A stretch of DNA of 64,000 bases from Melastoma dodecandrum (taxonomy: Eukaryota > Streptophyta > Magnoliopsida > Myrtales > Melastomataceae), in NCBI GenBank assembly GCA_029817715.1, contig JARUPY010000289.1, positions 248,001 through 312,000 on the forward strand, read 5' to 3'. This document shows positions 8,897 to 18,412 of the stretch, piece by piece (position 1 is the stretch's first letter; each line of letters begins with the position of its first letter). The notes beneath the pieces were generated by a model. The model searched no databases. It worked only from the letters and a program-made list of their open reading frames with translations, and had not been told where the DNA came from. A program made the position numbers and the translations under genes.

Positions 8897-10486
8897 ATGA
8901 CCTCATCATCCGCCACCGTGGACCCCGTCGCTCGCCGACGCACCTTTGCGATCATCTCGCACCCGGACGCGGGGAAGACGACGCTCACCGAAAAGCTGCT
9001 GTTGTTCGGCGGCGCCATTCAGCTCGCCGGCGAGGTGCGCGCTAAGGCCAACCGCCGGCAGACTCGCTCCGACTGGATGGGCATCGAGCGCGAGCGCGGG
9101 ATATCCGTCGTTACTTCGGTGATGACCTTCGAATACGGCGGTCGAGTATTCAATTTGCTCGATACGCCGGGCCACGAGGATTTTTCGGAAGATACCTATC
9201 GGACGCTGACCGCCGTCGATTCGGCGGTGATGGTGATCGACGCCGCGCGCGGGATCGAGGCGCGGACGCGAAAGCTGTTCGAAGTCTGCCGCCTGCGTGA
9301 CATTCCGATCGTCACGTTCATCAACAAGATGGACCGCGAGACACGCGACCCGTTCGATCTGCTCGATGAAATCGAGAAGACGCTGGCGCTCGACGTCGCG
9401 CCGGTCACCTGGCCGCTCGGGCAGGGCAGGGGGTTCGTCGGCACCTACGATCTCGAGAAGCGCCAGGTGCGCCGGCTCGACGCCGATGCCGAGGCGACGC
9501 AGGTCTTGGGGCCGGACGATGCCTTCATCGAGGGGCTGATGAAGCCCGACGATTTCATCGAGACGGTGGAGCAGATCGAGCTCGCCGCCGACGGCCTGAA
9601 GAAGTTCGACCGCGCCGCCTTCCTCGAGGGGCATCTCACCCCCGTGTTCTTCGGCTCGGCGCTGCGCAATTTCGGCATTCGCGACCTGATCGATGCGCTC
9701 GCCGCCTTCGCGCCGCCGCCGCAGGGGCTGGAAGCGGCGAGCCGCACGGTCGACGCGCACGAAGACAAGCTGACCGGCTTCGTGTTCAAGATCCAGGCCA
9801 ACATGGACCCCAACCACCGCGACCGCATCGCCTTTGCCCGCGTCTGCTCGGGCAAGCTCGAGCGCGGCATGAAGGCGAAGCTGGTGCGCACCGGCAAGCA
9901 GATCCCGCTGCACGCGCCGCAATTCTTCTTCGCCCGCGACCGCCAAATCGCCGAGGAGGCGTTCGCCGGCGACGTCGTCGGCATCCCCAACCACGGCACG
10001 CTGCGCATCGGCGACACGCTCACCGAGGGCGAGGAGATCGTGTTTCGCGGCGTGCCCAGTTTTGCGCCGGAGATTTTGCGCCGGGTGAAGATCGGCGATT
10101 CGATGAAGCAGAAGAAGCTGCGCGAGGCCTTGGGCCAGATGGCGGAGGAGGGGGTCGTCCAGCTCTTCATCCCCGCCGACGGCGCGCCGGCGCTGGTCGG
10201 CGTCGTCGGCACGCTGCAGCTCGACGTGCTGGTCGAGCGGCTGAAGGCCGAATACGGGCTCGAGGTCAGCTTCGAGACGACGCGCTTTACCTTGTGCCGC
10301 TGGATCACCGGGGCGTCGGCTGAGATCGAAAAATTCGCGCGCGCGCACGGCTCGTCGATGGCCGAGGACCTCGACGGGTCGCCGGTCTTCATGGCGCCTT
10401 CGGCGTGGGATATCTCCTACGAGGCGGAGCGGTGGCCGGAGGTCGCCTTCGCCGACATCAAAGATTATCAGAGGGAGCACGCCTAG
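8897..10486 (+). CDS. prfC: Peptide chain release factor 3
   Basis: Translational GTPase that removes RF1/RF2 from the ribosome after peptide release. 529 residues, the same length as E. coli RF3, and intact. GTPase motifs: SHPDAGKTTLTEK (P-loop), the RGISVVTSVM switch, DTPGHEDFSEDTYR and FINKMDRE. The C-terminal domains follow with LREALGQMAEEGVVQLF and LQLDVLVERLKAEYGL, diagnostic of RF3 against EF-G. It is followed by a large inverted repeat and then the peroxidase gene, so it is probably a single-gene transcript. Confidence 0.95.
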   Translation: MTSSSATVDPVARRRTFAIISHPDAGKTTLTEKLLLFGGAIQLAGEVRAKANRRQTRSDWMGIERERGISVVTSVMTFEYGGRVFNLLDTPGHEDFSEDTYRTLTAVDSAVMVIDAARGIEARTRKLFEVCRLRDIPIVTFINKMDRETRDPFDLLDEIEKTLALDVAPVTWPLGQGRGFVGTYDLEKRQVRRLDADAEATQVLGPDDAFIEGLMKPDDFIETVEQIELAADGLKKFDRAAFLEGHLTPVFFGSALRNFGIRDLIDALAAFAPPPQGLEAASRTVDAHEDKLTGFVFKIQANMDPNHRDRIAFARVCSGKLERGMKAKLVRTGKQIPLHAPQFFFARDRQIAEEAFAGDVVGIPNHGTLRIGDTLTEGEEIVFRGVPSFAPEILRRVKIGDSMKQKKLREALGQMAEEGVVQLFIPADGAPALVGVVGTLQLDVLVERLKAEYGLEVSFETTRFTLCRWITGASAEIEKFARAHGSSMAEDLDGSPVFMAPSAWDISYEAERWPEVAFADIKDYQREHA

Positions 10487-10506
10487 CGCTGCGGATGCCG
10501 CGCGAT

Positions 10507-10654
10507 CCTTCTCCCGCTCGCGGGAGAAGGTGGCCCCGCGAAGCGGGGTCGGATGAGGGGACTTTCCGCCTCTCCTCTGATACAAGGGCAAGCAGCACGA
10601 TCCCTCATCCGACCCGACTTCGTCGGGCCACCTTCTCCCGAAAGCGGGAGAAGG
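10507..10654. repeat. Large intergenic inverted repeat of paired hairpins
   Basis: Left arm 10507-10559 and right arm 10602-10654, each 53 bases, are near-perfect reverse complements around a 42-base spacer. Each arm holds two hairpins of its own: CCTTCTCCCG...CGGGAGAAGG and CCCCGCGAAGCGGGG or CCCGACTTCGTCGGG. The two arms differ in hairpin loops while stems still pair, a sign of a spread, structure-selected element. Similar 'CTTCTCCC...GGATGAGG' elements are widespread in Hyphomicrobiales. It could also end transcription of prfC. Confidence 0.85.
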
Positions 10655-10736
10655 AGAGGCTGCAGCCGGCCTTCTAGATGTCTCGTCTCCATCGCGCTAA
10701 GCGTTTTCTCGGCATTTCGTCCTCGGACACGGAAAG

Positions 10737-11823
10737 ATGAGCGACAAACCAAAGCTCGGCGCCACTCAAACCATCGGCCGCCTCGCCCTGATCGGCGCGA
10801 TCGTCGCCGTCACAGCCGGCGCCTTCGCCTATGACGCGGGACTCTTCTCGCCGCACCGACTCACCCAGGATCGGATCATCGCGCGTCTCGAGCAGGTGAG
10901 CGGCGGCGTCCATCCGGGCTTCCGGCGCAATCACGCGAAGGGCGTCTGCGCGACGGGCACGTTCGAGAGCAGCGGGCAGGCGGCAAGCCTGTCGAAGGCC
11001 GCCGTCTTCAAGCCGGGGCAGCGTGCCGGTCGTGGCGCGCTTCTCCTTCGGCGGCGGCATGCCCTTCATGCCGGACAAGCCCGATGCGGTGCGGGCGCTG
11101 GCCCTGCGCTTCCTGCCCGAGGACGGCCAGGAGTGGCGGACGGCGATGATCAACCTTCCCGTCTTCCCGGTGAACTCGGCGCGCGGCTTCTACGATTTCC
11201 TGCTCGCCACCGCGCCGGACCCGAAGTCAGGCCAGCCGGACCCCGAGAAGATCAAGGCGCTGATGGAAGCGCACCCCGAGGTGAAAGCGTCGCTCCCGCT
11301 GATCAAGAGCCACGCCCCTTCGGCCGGCTTCGACGACGACACCTACAACGCGCTCAACGCGTTCCGCTTCGTCGCCGCCGACGGGACCGCGACGCCGGTG
11401 CGCTGGTCGGTCGTGCCTGGGCAGGCCGCGACGCCGGCGGACACCGGCGCCAAGGGGCCGAACTATCTCTTCGACGCGCTCGGCGCGGCGGTCCGCCAGC
11501 ATCCCTTGAGCTGGCATCTCGTCGTGACCGTCGGCGAGCCGGGCGATCCGACCAACGACGCGAGCCTGCCGTGGCCGGCCGCGCGGAAAAAGGTCGATGC
11601 CGGCGTTGTGACGATCGACGCGCTGCACAGCGAGGACGAGGACGGGCGCTGTCTCAGCGTCAACTATGACCCGATCATCCTGCCCGACGGGATCGCGCCG
11701 TCGGACGATCCGCTGCTCAGCGCCCGCTCGGCCGCCTACGCCAGGTCGTTCACCTTGCGCAGCGGCGAGACCAAGCCGCCGAGCATGGTGACACCAGCCG
11801 ACGTCGCGGGAGACCGGTCATGA
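10737..11823 (+). CDS. Membrane-anchored catalase-family peroxidase (frameshifted)
   Basis: Small haem catalase-related peroxidase (about 360 residues). A hydrophobic segment at residues 14-38 suggests a membrane anchor with the enzyme in the periplasm. The first part has HPGFRRNHAKGVCATGTF, the catalase distal-His region, and LSKAAVF. After a break near 11020 it continues in another frame with VARFSFGGGMPF, EWRTAMINLPVFPV and later a SLPWPAARKKVDAGVVTIDA block. Its ATGA overlap with the following cytochrome b561 gene fits a known pairing in which the cytochrome feeds electrons to the peroxidase (inference). Confidence 0.85.
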
Positions 11824-12384
11824 GCGCCAGCGATCTCGGGCCGACGTCCGACCACTTCTCGCCGGTCGCGAGGACGCTGCACTGGCTGATGGCCCTGCTG
11901 ATCCTCGGCATGCTGTTTGTCGGCCTACGGATGGCGGCGACGGAATCGCCGCTCTACGGGCCCTTCGTCGCCTGGCATCGCCCGGTCGGCATCGTCATCC
12001 TCGTTCTGGTCGCGATCCGCCTTGTCTACCGCCTGGTGCGGCCGCCGCCGCCGCTACCGGCCGACCTGCCGGCGATCCAGAAGCTTGGCGCCAAACTATC
12101 GCACTGGACGCTCTATGGGCTGATGTTCGCCATGCCGCTCGTCGGCTGGGCGATGCTTTCGGCAGCGCGCGAGCCGGTCATCCTCTACGGTCCCTTCGCG
12201 CTGCCGCCAATCATGCCGCACAGCCCGATGCTCTACGCCGGGCTGCGCGGGCTGCACACGGCGCTAGCCTATCTGCTGATCCCCACCTTCCTCGCGCATC
12301 TCGGCCGCCGCGCTCTTCCATCGGCTCGTGCGGCGGGACGGCGTGTTCGAGAGCATGGGGTTCGGACGCAGGGAGGCGGGATAA
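11820..12384 (+). CDS. Cytochrome b561 (frameshifted near C-terminus)
   Basis: Four-helix inner-membrane b-type cytochrome of about 187 residues. Haem-ligand histidines are placed as expected: ARTLHWLMAL, AWHRPVGIV, KLSHWTLYG and GLHTALAYLL. The frame changes near 12305; after it the sequence gives a normal tail (FHRLVRRDGVFESMGF) and a TAA at 12382-12384. Without that correction the frame would run on to 12512 with atypical Arg-rich sequence. The start overlaps the peroxidase stop (ATGA), so the two should be co-expressed. Confidence 0.85.
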
Positions 12385-12422
12385 GGCGATCGCGGGCTTC
12401 TGTCTCAGGATCGTCAGCGCCC

Positions 12423-12863
12423 CTATGGCGACGCTGTCTTGTCGCAGGGCGCGCGCCCCTCGGGCGGGGCCTCGCTGGGGCATGGAAGTTCGTGCTCGCG
12501 CGGTGCGTCTGAAGCGGGCACCGCGTTCGCGTCGGTGCGTTTCGAGGCGAAGACGACATTGGCGACGAGGGCGATCAAAGTGACGACGCCGACGATGGTC
12601 CAGGCGACGACCTCCGCCAAGCGTTTTGCATCCGCCGTAACCCAGGAATAGGCGGCCCAGAGCACCCAGAGAAAAAAGATCAGATATCCTAACGCCTTGA
12701 CGATCTCGAACGCCGCTTCGAACACCACGGCGACACGGCTGATGCGCCAGCGCTTCTCAACCCGTGCCGCCGCGCGTTCCGCTGCCCGGAGGAGCATCGG
12801 GATCAGGCCGAAGACCAACCAGAGGGTCGCTGCGAACATCGCCAAGGCAAAAGCAAGTGCCAT
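12423..12863 (-). CDS. Hypothetical membrane protein
   Basis: 146-residue protein with a hydrophobic N-terminus (ALAFALAMFAATLWLVFGLI), a charged middle (ERAAARVEKRWRI) and two further hydrophobic segments (LGYLIFFLWVLWAAYSWV and VAWTIVGVVTLIALVANVV). A hydrophilic acidic tail ends it. I chose the ATG at 12861-12863, preceded by GGGGA at suitable distance; a longer start at 12914 exists. I do not recognise a family. It is convergent with the cytochrome gene. Confidence 0.55.
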   Translation of the reverse strand: MALAFALAMFAATLWLVFGLIPMLLRAAERAAARVEKRWRISRVAVVFEAAFEIVKALGYLIFFLWVLWAAYSWVTADAKRLAEVVAWTIVGVVTLIALVANVVFASKRTDANAVPASDAPREHELPCPSEAPPEGRAPCDKTASP

Positions 12864-13000
12864 AACTGGTCCCCGATCCAGGGTAGGGCGTAGCCGGCGA
12901 TAAAGAGCAAGCAAGCCGAGAGCGCTGGTCCTTTTCGCCAGTTTTCCGTGTCATGCGCCAGTGAGAGTGCCGCCAATTCGCGCGTCCGCTACGGCGCGGC

Positions 13001-13028
13001 TTGATCCGACGACAGTTTTCGGTATATT
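13001..13028 (+). promoter_or_regulatory. Candidate sigma-70-type promoter
   Basis: TTGATC at 13001-13006 and TATATT at 13023-13028 are separated by 16 bases in a locally AT-rich patch. It lies in the 384-base gap between the divergent genes starting at 12863 (minus) and 13248 (plus). I see no gene or other feature in that gap. The distance to the 13248 start (about 220 bases) would leave a long leader. Confidence 0.3.
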
Positions 13029-13247
13029 TACCCTTATTCGTCGCCTGTGGTGCGGGTCGCCTGTGACCGAGCTTTCGCACATTCCGGAAAGAACGAGCCG
13101 ATTTCGGCGTACGGCCACACTGTACCCTCCGGCGATCGCGTGCGCCGACATCGTGTGGTCCAAGGATGGCGTACGCGGACATCGCGCGTCTGGACAGGCG
13201 TGCCAGCGTCGGCTTTGCTGGATGCCGGAACGGGGAAGCCATAGCAC

Positions 13248-13842
13248 GTGCGCACCGAACGCCTCACCGCCTTCAGCGACGGCGTCATCGCCGTCATCAT
13301 CACCATCATGGTGCTTGAGCTGAAGGCGCCGCACGCGCCCGATCTCGCGCATCTCGCCGCGCTCGCGCCGTCGTTCCTCGCCTATGCGCTCAGCTTCGTC
13401 TACGTCGGCATCTACTGGAACAACCACCACCACTTCTTCCAGCTCGCGAGCCGCGTCACCGGCGGCGTGCTGTGGGCGAACCTGCACTTCCTGTTCTGGC
13501 TGTCGTTGATCCCGTTCACGAGCAGCTGGCTCGACGAGAACACGCGTGCGGCTCTGCCGACCGCCGTCTACGGCGTCGTCCTGCTCATGACCGCGCTTGC
13601 CTGGTTCATCATGCAGCGGCTGCTGCTGCGGGCCGAGACGGGCGGCGCGCTCGCGGGCCGCGCTCGGCTCGGATCTCAAGGGCCGGCTGTCGCCGCCGCT
13701 CTACCTCGCCGGAATCGCGAGCGCCTTCTTCGAGCCGTGGCTGGCCGATGCGTTCTACCTCGCGGTCGCGCTGATGTGGCTCATTCCCGACCGGCGGATC
13801 GAGCGCGCCCTGGGCACCACGCCCGAGCCCGTCGAGACCTGA
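13248..13842 (+). CDS. TMEM175-family (DUF1211) membrane channel (frameshifted)
   Basis: Predicted potassium-leak channel of the bacterial TMEM175/DUF1211 family, about 198 residues with six helices. The signature RTERLTAFSDGVIAVIITIM, containing the F-S-D filter-associated motif, opens the protein from a GTG start at 13248. GIYWNNHHHFFQL and ANLHFLFWLSLIPFTSSW are further family blocks. The frame changes near 13660; LKGRLSPPLYLAGI and LADAFYLAVALMWLIPDRRIE complete the last helices to 13842. GGGGAAG upstream supports the GTG start. Confidence 0.85.
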
Positions 13843-14074
13843 TCCGTGCTATGACCGGCGGCCCAGGCGATGGCAGGGTCTCATGAAGCGGCGAACAGGG
13901 CCCCGACAGGTGGCCGTGGACCGAGACTCGGATACGACTTCTTAACCGTTCGGCTCATCGGCGGCCTTCAGGCCACCGCAATGGCCAATTAGGCGCCTTT
14001 CTCGCGGATCGCGTTCAGGATTTTCGCAACTTTGTGTGCGGAACTGCCGGCCGGATCGAATCGGGGGCGTCGAC

Positions 14075-15482
14075 ATGAAGATCCTTCCCATCATCATGTG
14101 CGGCGGATCCGGAACGCGGGTCTGGCCGGAATCGCGGGAAAGCCTGCCCAAGCAGTTCATCCCGCTTGTCGGCGAGCAATCCACCTTCCAGATGGCCATG
14201 GACGTGCTGGCGGACGACGCCTTCGACATGCCGATCGTCGTGTCGAATCAGGCCTATCGCTTCCTGGTCGGCGAGCAGCTGCTCAAGATGCGCCGGCTCG
14301 CCCATATCGTGCTGGAGCCTCAGGGCCGCGACTCGGGACCCGCCGTCGCGGTGGCCGCCGAGCTGGCGGCGCGCATGGCGCCCGACACCGTGGTCGCCGT
14401 GCTCGCCGCCGACCATGTCGTGCGCGACAAGGCGGCCTTCGTCGCGCTCTGCCGCGAGGCGGCGGCCGCCGCGCGCGAGGGCCACATCGTGACGCTCGGC
14501 ATCATGCCGAACCAGCCGGCGGTCGGATACGGCTACATCAAGCCGGGCGCCGCGCTCGGCCAGGGTGAGGTGCGCAAGCTCGAGCGTTTCGTCGAGAAGC
14601 CCGATCGCGCGACGGCCGAGCGCTACATCGCCGACGGATATCTGTGGAATTCCGGCAATTTCTTCTTCCGCGCCGACGTCATGCAGGAGGAGCTCGGCAC
14701 CTTCGAGCCGACGATGGTGGAGGCCGCCGCCGAGGCGGTCGCGCGCTCGCGCACCGACCTCGATTTCACCGTGCTCGATGCCGACAGTTTCGCCCGCACG
14801 ACCAAGAAGTCGATCGACTATGCCGTGATGGAGCGCACGACGCGCGCGGCCGTCGTGCCGGCCGACATCGGCTGGTCGGACGTCGGCAATTGGTCGGCGG
14901 TGTGGGCGCTGTCGGAGCGCGACGCGGACGGCAACTCGATCCGCGGCCACGGTGCGGTGGTGGACGCCAGGAACGTCCACATCCGCTCCGACGAGCACCT
15001 GACGGCCGTCGTCGGCGTCGACAACATCATCGTCGTGACGACGCAGGATGCCGTGCTCGTCGTCGGGCACGAGCATGGCGACAAGGTCAAGCAGCTCGTC
15101 GAGCAGTTCCGCCTGGAGGGTCGCCGCGAGGCGCTGGAGCACAAGCGCTCCTATCGCCCGTGGGGCTATTACCAGTCGATCGACCACGGCGCGCGCTATC
15201 AGGTCAAACGCATCGTGGTGACGCCGGGGCCGGCGGCTTTCCCTGCAGATGCACTATCACCGTGCCGAGCACTGGGTCGTCGTCAAGGGCATCGCCGAAG
15301 TGACGCGGGGCGAGGAGATCGTGCTCGTCCACGAGAACGAATCGATCTACCTGCCGATCGGCACCGTCCACCGCATGATCAACCCCGGGAAGATCGATCT
15401 CGAACTGATCGAGGTGCAGTCGGGCAGCTATCTCGGCGAGGACGACATCGTCCGCATCGAGGACGTTTATAACCGGCATTGA
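14075..15482 (+). CDS. manC: Mannose-1-phosphate guanylyltransferase / mannose-6-phosphate isomerase (frameshifted)
   Basis: Bifunctional enzyme making GDP-mannose for surface polysaccharides. The nucleotidyltransferase domain opens [20 protein letters not shown] and includes [24 protein letters not shown] and FVEKPD. From about residue 345 the cupin-type isomerase domain begins ([12 protein letters not shown]). A break near 15235 moves the frame; after it [12 protein letters not shown] and [12 protein letters not shown] supply the metal-binding cupin residues, ending at 15482. About 469 residues, normal for the family. It heads the cell-envelope block and is followed by two sister methyltransferase-like genes. 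Confidence 0.92.
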
Positions 15483-15582
15483 CCGGTCACGGAGGCTCTG
15501 CGTTTCCTTCCGGGCCACGAAGCCGGAACGCGCGCGATGAAAACTGCGAAATCTCCTCGGTCGACGCGCCCCTTTGCCGAGG

Positions 15583-16179
15583 ATGGTGCTCGAGGATCTG
15601 TCGAGCTCCGCGCCTACCGAGCGTTTTTTCGAACGAGCAGAATCCCTGGATGCGTCGGCTCGCGTGCTGGAGATCGGCACCAAGCAGGCGGTGCCCGGCA
15701 AGTCGTCGCATACGTTCGCCGCTTTCCCGAACGTCTCGCGGCATAACTATGTGATGGTCGACATCGAGGGCGGCGACGATGTCGACGTCATCGCCGATCT
15801 CCATGCGCTGCCGCAGGACTGGACCGCGCGGTTCGATGCCTTCATCGCCGTGGCCGTGTTCGAGCATCTCGAGCGACCTTGGATCGCCGCCCGGGAGGTA
15901 GCGCGCGTCTTGAAGCCGGGCGGCATCTGCTTCATCTCGACCCATCAGACCTTTCCGCTCCACGGCTATCCTCGCGACTACTACCGCTTCAGCAAGGACG
16001 CGCTCTGCCTCCTCTTCGCCGATGTGGGCATCCAAGCGGTCGAGGCGTCCTACGAGCATCGAACCCGGATCATCCCTCCCTCGACCGAGGTGATGGCCCA
16101 GGAGATCGAGCAGTGGAACGCGGCTTGGCCCTCGTACCTCTGCGTACACTTGTTCGGCACGAAGTCAGGCGCCGCGTGA
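15583..16179 (+). CDS. Methyltransferase-like protein, sister copy 1
   Basis: 198-residue protein with a SAM-methyltransferase layout. VLEIGTKQ matches the glycine-poor motif I position, MVDIEGGDDVDVIADLHALP is the acidic-loop/motif II region, [20 protein letters not shown] resembles the methyltransf_11 post-II motif, and VARVLKPGGICFIS is motif III. A distinctive [22 protein letters not shown] follows. Two sisters lie at 16283 and 36203. The ATG at 15583 is used; TTG at 15574 is possible. Intact. The substrate is unknown; position behind manC suggests a sugar or lipid-linked glycan (inference). Confidence 0.7.
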   Translation: MVLEDLSSSAPTERFFERAESLDASARVLEIGTKQAVPGKSSHTFAAFPNVSRHNYVMVDIEGGDDVDVIADLHALPQDWTARFDAFIAVAVFEHLERPWIAAREVARVLKPGGICFISTHQTFPLHGYPRDYYRFSKDALCLLFADVGIQAVEASYEHRTRIIPPSTEVMAQEIEQWNAAWPSYLCVHLFGTKSGAA

Positions 16180-16282
16180 ACATGACCGGCGCGAAGCGGA
16201 CGCCGAAAGGCGGACCATCGAACGGGTTCCGGCACGGAAATGCGACGATAGGCTGCCCCGGGCGCCCGACGGAGGCGAACGG

Positions 16283-16954
16283 ATGAAGATCAGCAGCCTG
16301 CTCGCTTTCCTGCCGGGCACGCGCCTCTCGGGCGCGCACGTCGACCCGCGCGACGTGCCCCAGCCGGACATCTCGAGCAGCGAGCCGCGCGATCGATTCT
16401 TCGCGTGGACGCAGGACGTCCCGCCGACGGCCTCGGTGCTCGAGGTCGGCACGCGGCAGAACCGCGCGGGCGAATCCCATTCGCACTGCGAGTTTCCCCT
16501 CGTCCCTCGCGAAAATTACGTGATGGTCGACATCGAGGACGGCATCGACGTCGACATCGTCGCGGACCTCCATGCGCTTCCGGCTGAATGGAGCGACCGC
16601 TTCGACGCGTTCGTCGCGGTCGCCGTCTTCGAGCATCTCGCGCGACCCTGGATTGCCGCGAATGAGGTCGCCCGCGTGCTGAAGCCGGGCGGGCGCTGCT
16701 ACGTCGCCACGCATCAGACCTATCCGCTGCACGGCTATCCGTCGGACTTCTTCCGGTTCAGCCGGGAGGCCTTGCGGCTGATCTTCGAGGATGCCGGCAT
16801 CCGCGTGCGCGATGTGGCCTATCAGCATCGCACGCAGATTATTGCGCCGAAGCACATCATGGCGCCGCAGAACCGAGAGCATTGGAACAAGATCTGGCCT
16901 TCGTACCTCTGCGTCGATCTCCACGGGGGAGAAGCCCTGAACGGACATCCTTGA
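16283..16954 (+). CDS. Methyltransferase-like protein, sister copy 2
   Basis: 223 residues. After a variable N-terminus of about 45 residues (SLLAFLPGTRLSGAHVDPRD) it shares the same blocks as copies 1 and 3: VLEVGTRQN, ENYVMVDIEDGIDVDIVADL, FDAFVAVAVFEHLARPWIAA, VARVLKPGGRCYVATHQT and [24 protein letters not shown] before the post-II motif and IWPSYLCVDLHG near the end are shared with copy 1. It lies 103 bases after copy 1 on the same strand, so a tandem duplication is likely. Intact. Confidence 0.7.
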   Translation: MKISSLLAFLPGTRLSGAHVDPRDVPQPDISSSEPRDRFFAWTQDVPPTASVLEVGTRQNRAGESHSHCEFPLVPRENYVMVDIEDGIDVDIVADLHALPAEWSDRFDAFVAVAVFEHLARPWIAANEVARVLKPGGRCYVATHQTYPLHGYPSDFFRFSREALRLIFEDAGIRVRDVAYQHRTQIIAPKHIMAPQNREHWNKIWPSYLCVDLHGGEALNGHP

Positions 16955-16999
16955 CGCGGCACCGGCGCCGACGCATCGTCCGCCGGCCTGTGAAGCGCC

Positions 17000-17041
17000 G
17001 GCTTGGGGAGCCAGGCTCTGGGAGCGAGGCTTGGGGAGCCA
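17000..17041. repeat. Short tandem direct repeat, 28-base period
   Basis: GGCTTGGGGAGCCA occurs at 17000-17013 and again at 17028-17041, immediately before the secreted-protein gene. The second copy supplies GGGGAG about nine bases before the ATG at 17046 and so may serve as its ribosome-binding site. Confidence 0.5.
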
Positions 17042-17045
17042 TGAG

Positions 17046-17503
17046 ATGACGACCTTCTCCCGATCGATTGCGGCCCTGGGGCTCGGCGCCGCCATCCTGG
17101 TGCTGGGCGTCGCGATTGGCGCAGGCGCGCCCGCTGACGCCGGCCGAGGAGCGCAACGCTCCCTATTCGGGCATCGTGCCGCCCTGCAACGACAGCTTCG
17201 CGCTCTCCGAGATCCAGTCGCACTTCGCCCAGCGCGAGGAGGAATACTGGCATTCGGGCCTGCTCATCGCCGGCTTCGACGAGATCCGCGAGGTCGGCTT
17301 CCGCTCGAACGGGCTCGACTACATCCCGCGGCGCTATTGCCAGGCTCGGGTGCTGATGAACGACCAGAAGGTGCGCACCGTCGACTATTCGATCGTCGAG
17401 GCCGGCGGCCAGCATCGGCTACGACGACGGCATCGACTGGTGCGTGATCGGCCTCGATCGCGAGAACGCCTACTCGCCCGCCTGCAAGATGGCGCGACCC
17501 TGA
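17046..17503 (+). CDS. Secreted hypothetical protein upstream of RNase T2 (two frameshifts)
   Basis: About 152 residues with an N-terminal signal (SIAALGLGAAILVLGVA). The frame changes near 17120, inside the signal-peptide end, and again near 17410. The middle, in one frame, reads YSGIVPPCNDSFALSEIQSH, EEEYWHSGLLIAGFDEIREV and GLDYIPRRYCQARVLMNDQK; the last part is DDGIDWCVIGLDRENAYSP and CKMARP. Four cysteines suggest disulphides in the periplasm. The function is unknown. It stops two bases before the RNase T2 start, so the pair is an operon. Confidence 0.65.
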
Positions 17504-17505
17504 CC

Positions 17506-18253
17506 ATGCCCGCGCCGCGCACCACCGTCCTGCTGGCGTTGGGCTTGGCCCTCGGTGCCCGCCTGCCGGCGCGCGCCTTGTGCATCCTCGACAATTGCGC
17601 CGATCAGCGCCAGCCTCGCGGGAACCGAGGCGACGATCGCGGGTACCGCCGCAACGGCTCCGGCCCGACCGGCCCGAGCCGGCCCGGACAGTTCGACTTC
17701 TACGTGCTCTCCCTGTCCTGGTCGCCGGGCTTCTGCGCCACGGGCGGCGACGAGAAGGGCCGCGACCAGTGCCGCACCGGCTCGGGCGTCGGCTTCACGG
17801 TACAACGGCCTCTGGCCGCAGTATGATCGCGGCTACCCGTCCGACTGCGACGGCACGCGCTCGCCGCCGCGCGCCGCGCTCGCCGAGACCGACGGCGTCT
17901 ATCCCGACGAGGGCCTCGCGCGCTACGAGTGGCGTAAGCACGGGACCTGCTCGGGGCTGAGCCCGAGCGACTATTTCGCCGCCGCCAAGCAGGCCCGCGA
18001 CGCCGTGACCATCCCGCCGCGGTTCAAGGACCCTCGCCAAGGCCAGACGCTCTCGCGCGCCGACGTCGAGCGCGCCTTCACCGACGCGAACCCGCGGCTT
18101 CGGCCAGGCATGCTCGCCGCAGTCTGCGCGCGCGGCACGCTCGACGAGGTCCGCATCTGCTTCACGAAGGACCTGAAGGGCTTCTACTATTTGCCCCGAG
18201 GTCGTCCGCGAGGGCTGCCGGAGCGGCTCGATGGACGTGCCGCCGTGCGCTAG
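17506..18253 (+). CDS. Secreted ribonuclease T2 family protein (three frameshifts)
   Basis: Periplasmic or secreted RNase cleaving single-stranded RNA. A signal peptide (VLLALGLALGARLPARA) precedes FDFYVLSLSWSPGFC. The first catalytic block is interrupted near 17803: the visible bases read GGTACAACGG, and dropping one A gives the expected THGLWP-type motif with its catalytic His. The second block RYEWRKHGTCSG (with Glu, Lys and His) is intact. Further breaks near 18192 and 18243 affect the cysteine-containing tail. Since the active-site histidine lies at a break, the deposited frame is misleading about activity. Stop at 18251-18253. Confidence 0.8.
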
Positions 18254-18259
18254 GCGCGC

Positions 18260-18354
18260 GCTCCGGAGCGGCGACGCCCCGTCGCCCTGCGCGCACGAGG
18301 CGTGCGCGCTTCGTGCCCGGCGCGCGAAGGCGGCGACGAGGCGTCGCCGCTCCG
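18260..18354. repeat. GC-rich intergenic inverted repeat, family member 1
   Basis: GGAGCGGCGACGCC at 18265-18278 and its exact reverse complement GGCGTCGCCGCTCC at 18340-18353 enclose further short palindromes, including CACGAGGCGTGCGCGCT. A related copy lies at 22365-22433. Sharing of the arms and of the inner CACGAGGCGTGCGCGCT between the two sites shows a dispersed repeat family rather than chance GC structure. It separates the RNase gene from the flavoprotein gene. Confidence 0.75.
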
Positions 18355-18412
18355 AGGCGGCAAAGTAGGGCGCCCTTAACCATTCTTTGCTCTCTTCACG
18401 AGGCCGAACCCC

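Noticed and set aside
8906..10591. 561-codon minus-strand open frame
   Set aside because: Exactly opposite prfC, without any recognisable motif.
13047..13244. 65-codon plus-strand frame before the TMEM175-like gene
   Set aside because: GTG start, no family resemblance and no ribosome-binding site; the gap is more likely a leader or promoter region.
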